From Desmonostoc geniculatum HA4340-LM1 (GTDB taxonomy: Bacteria; Cyanobacteriota; Cyanobacteriia; Cyanobacteriales; Nostocaceae), in assembly GCA_019359545.1 (NCBI GenBank), contig JAHHHB010000011.1:1-64000 (forward strand): a stretch of DNA of 64,000 nt, given 5' to 3'. Position numbers and translations under genes: made by a program. The notes below the pieces were generated by a model. It was not told the DNA's origin, ran no database searches, and worked only from the letters and a program-made list of their open reading frames with translations. Shown one piece after another: positions 63,401 to 64,000 of this stretch (its first letter is position 1; every line of letters begins with the position of its first letter).

Positions 63401-64000
63401 GGTTAATCCAGATACTTCTTGCACAGATGTTGGAGTATTTTGCAGGACGAACATGACTTCATAAAGAGGATTTCGGCTTAAGTCTCGTTCGGGTTGTAAT
63501 TCTTCCACAAGCATTTCAAAAGGCAAGTCTTGATGTGCATAAGCATCAAGAGTTACCTGACGGACTCGATGTAGAAGTTCACAGAAAGTGGGATTACCAC
63601 TTAGGTTATTACGTAATACTAAAGTATTAACAAATAGACCCAACATTCCTTCTAATTCGGCTCGGTTGCGGTTGGCAATTGGAGAACCAATCAAGATATC
63701 TTCTTGGTCTGTGTAGCGATATAATAATATGTTAAAAGCTGCCAGCAGACTCATAAATAAAGTGGCATCTTGTCGCTGGCTTAATTGTTTGAGTGCATTA
63801 GTTAAGGCTGTGGAGAGTGTAAAATATTGCTTGGCACCAGCAAAAGTTGTGACGGTGGGTCGCGGACGGTCTGTAGGTAATTGTAGTACAGGAAGCTCGC
63901 CGCTTAGCTGTTGCTTCCAATATTTTAACTTGATTGCGAGGAATTCTCCTTGAATGCGATCGCGTTGCCAAATTGCGAAATCTGCATACTGAATTGGAAG
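60497..64000 (-). CDS. Nonribosomal peptide synthetase, terminal C-A-PCP-TE module (5' end outside window)
   Basis: The frame is open to the right edge: before the first internal Met (63754) it reads LPIQYADFAIWQRDRI and LPTDRPRPTV, the middle of a condensation domain, so the gene continues beyond 64000. Order: condensation (partial, to about 63180), adenylation (63140-61680; YIIYTSGSTGTPKG, GELYIGG, YKTGDLVR, GRHDHQVKIRGFR), carrier protein (NLGGHSFLAVRL, about 61500), thioesterase (61320-60530; GGHCYGG). Pocket residues read V-D-W-I-I-S-L-A-N-K, near the beta-alanine signature. The thioesterase nucleophile is Cys (61101-61103). It ends the assembly line and releases the product. Confidence 0.93.
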   Translation of the reverse strand, partial: LPIQYADFAIWQRDRIQGEFLAIKLKYWKQQLSGELPVLQLPTDRPRPTVTTFAGAKQYFTLSTALTNALKQLSQRQDATLFMSLLAAFNILLYRYTDQEDILIGSPIANRNRAELEGMLGLFVNTLVLRNNLSGNPTFCELLHRVRQVTLDAYAHQDLPFEMLVEELQPERDLSRNPLYEVMFVLQNTPTSVQEVSGLTLHTLDFDSGTSQLDIFLSMFESQEGLTGCLEYNTDIFDATTIIQFINNFQTLLENIVANPEQRICELSLLTVAEQEELLFKFNQTSAEYKNLSLDQLFEQQVELTPDSIALIHQSEQLTYRQLNHKANQLANYLQKQGVTKETLVAICLERSIDMVVGILAILKAGGAYIPLDPSYPVERLNFMLSDSQASILISHQEILEKLSLSSPKIVCLDIHKDKIIQQSPENPVNSSKPDNLAYIIYTSGSTGTPKGVLATHRGTVNGLHWLWKTYPFTSEEVCCQKTATSFVDSVWEIFAPLLQGIPTVIISNVTLLDAKLFIEALAHHKVTRIILVPSLLRLLIDNYHHLTQKLSQLRLWITSGEALSVNLTKTFRELMPFAKLINLYGSSEVSANATYYDTSLLQDQANTVPIGRPIDNIQIYVLNRNLQPTPVGVIGELYIGGDSLARGYLNRPELTQEKFIDNPFISAEKKLYKTGDLVRYLNDGNLEYLGRHDHQVKIRGFRVELGEIASVITQHPDVQDSVVIALYDAEENQRLIAYIVTEKQEITTQLLPYLQQKFPNYMLPSAFVVLDALPLTPNGKVDKRSLPTDEVIRVNTTKTLTAPRNFTELSLVKLWESLLNISPIGVIDNFFNLGGHSFLAVRLMAQIQDRFGHNLTLSTLFENPTIEKLAAIVSQPFRESSNSPVVAINSSGSKIPFFCMHGAGGGINHYINLSRRLGEDYPFYALEHNPDEEEPEILSVEKTANYYLREIRKIQPNGPYLLGGHCYGGVLAFEMAQQLQRQGETVDLLVVIDAILSETRIESTKNDDAKFLLRMAESIKTDNNIDFSLSFEELRDLSLNEQLDLINQKVNFIFSDTEIKDFLSYYNLFKAHVQAMRDYVPLVYPDSLTLFRAKEEIIHDFESPEFHTDDPLLGWGKCSRQAIKVMEVPGDHFSIFIEPHIQELAKNLRVCIDNAVCNLNNGSKTN

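Overview
The window reads as chromosome from a filamentous, heterocyst-forming cyanobacterium of the Nostocales (Nostoc/Anabaena type). The evidence is the very frequent GCGATCGC (HIP1) octamer, short tandem heptamer repeats between and inside genes, and cyanobacterial marker families: a HetP-family protein, DUF4327, a LabA-like NYN protein, a GUN4 fragment, DUF2808 and an InrS-like nickel sensor. No rRNA, tRNA or CRISPR array was recognised.

Layout. 0-1.2 kb: two stress or envelope proteins on the minus strand. 1.2-2.75 kb: a long non-coding stretch with a strongly folded RNA candidate, a terminator and repeats. 2.75-9.2 kb: a carbohydrate block, with sucrose synthase upstream of a GH65 phosphorylase fused to beta-phosphoglucomutase, and a HetP-family gene facing away. 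9.3-14.2 kb: a DUF442 protein, a CBS/PAS sensor kinase that stops just before its phosphorylatable His, and two small cyanobacterial proteins. 14.5-20.5 kb: a cysteine-desulfurase-like enzyme, a four-helix-bundle protein, a Rieske protein, moeA and an isochorismatase-like hydrolase. 20.6-28.6 kb: an RppA/RppB-like two-component pair facing an RND efflux adaptor and pump. 28.6-31.1 kb: two TA-flanked MITE-like elements and an IS630 relic that ends an HTTM-DCC gene. 31.3-34.5 kb: RDD protein, ribosomal proteins L33 and S18, and an RNase II/R. 34.8-43.6 kb, all minus strand: fabD, fabH, plsX, pepA, an EcsC-like protein, a PemK/MazF toxin-antitoxin pair, an alpha/beta hydrolase and an acyltransferase. 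44-48.6 kb: metG, a LabA-like protein, LptC and an InrS-like repressor. 48.7-52.2 kb: a broken kinase/GUN4 mosaic, a REP-associated tyrosine transposase and an Lhr-like helicase. 52.4-55.4 kb: small membrane and exported proteins and two dehydrogenases. 55.6-64.0 kb: a nonribosomal peptide cluster running off the right edge, made of MbtH, MATE exporter, sucrase/ferredoxin-like protein, an SDR with lost catalytic residues, a P450 and a terminal C-A-PCP-TE module.

Two themes stand out. First, the terminal NRPS adenylation domain has its key aspartate moved by one position, giving a pocket close to the published beta-alanine signature, and its thioesterase carries Cys instead of Ser in the nucleophile motif. 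Second, repeats repeatedly enter coding space: a heptamer-built linker between GH65 and phosphoglucomutase, a palindrome inside moeA, a repeat-encoded N-terminal extension of the LptC lipoprotein, and heptamer arrays that supply the start codons of fabD and an alpha/beta hydrolase. One MITE has an almost exact empty-site paralogue in the same window. All functional calls are from reading the sequence; no database search was run.
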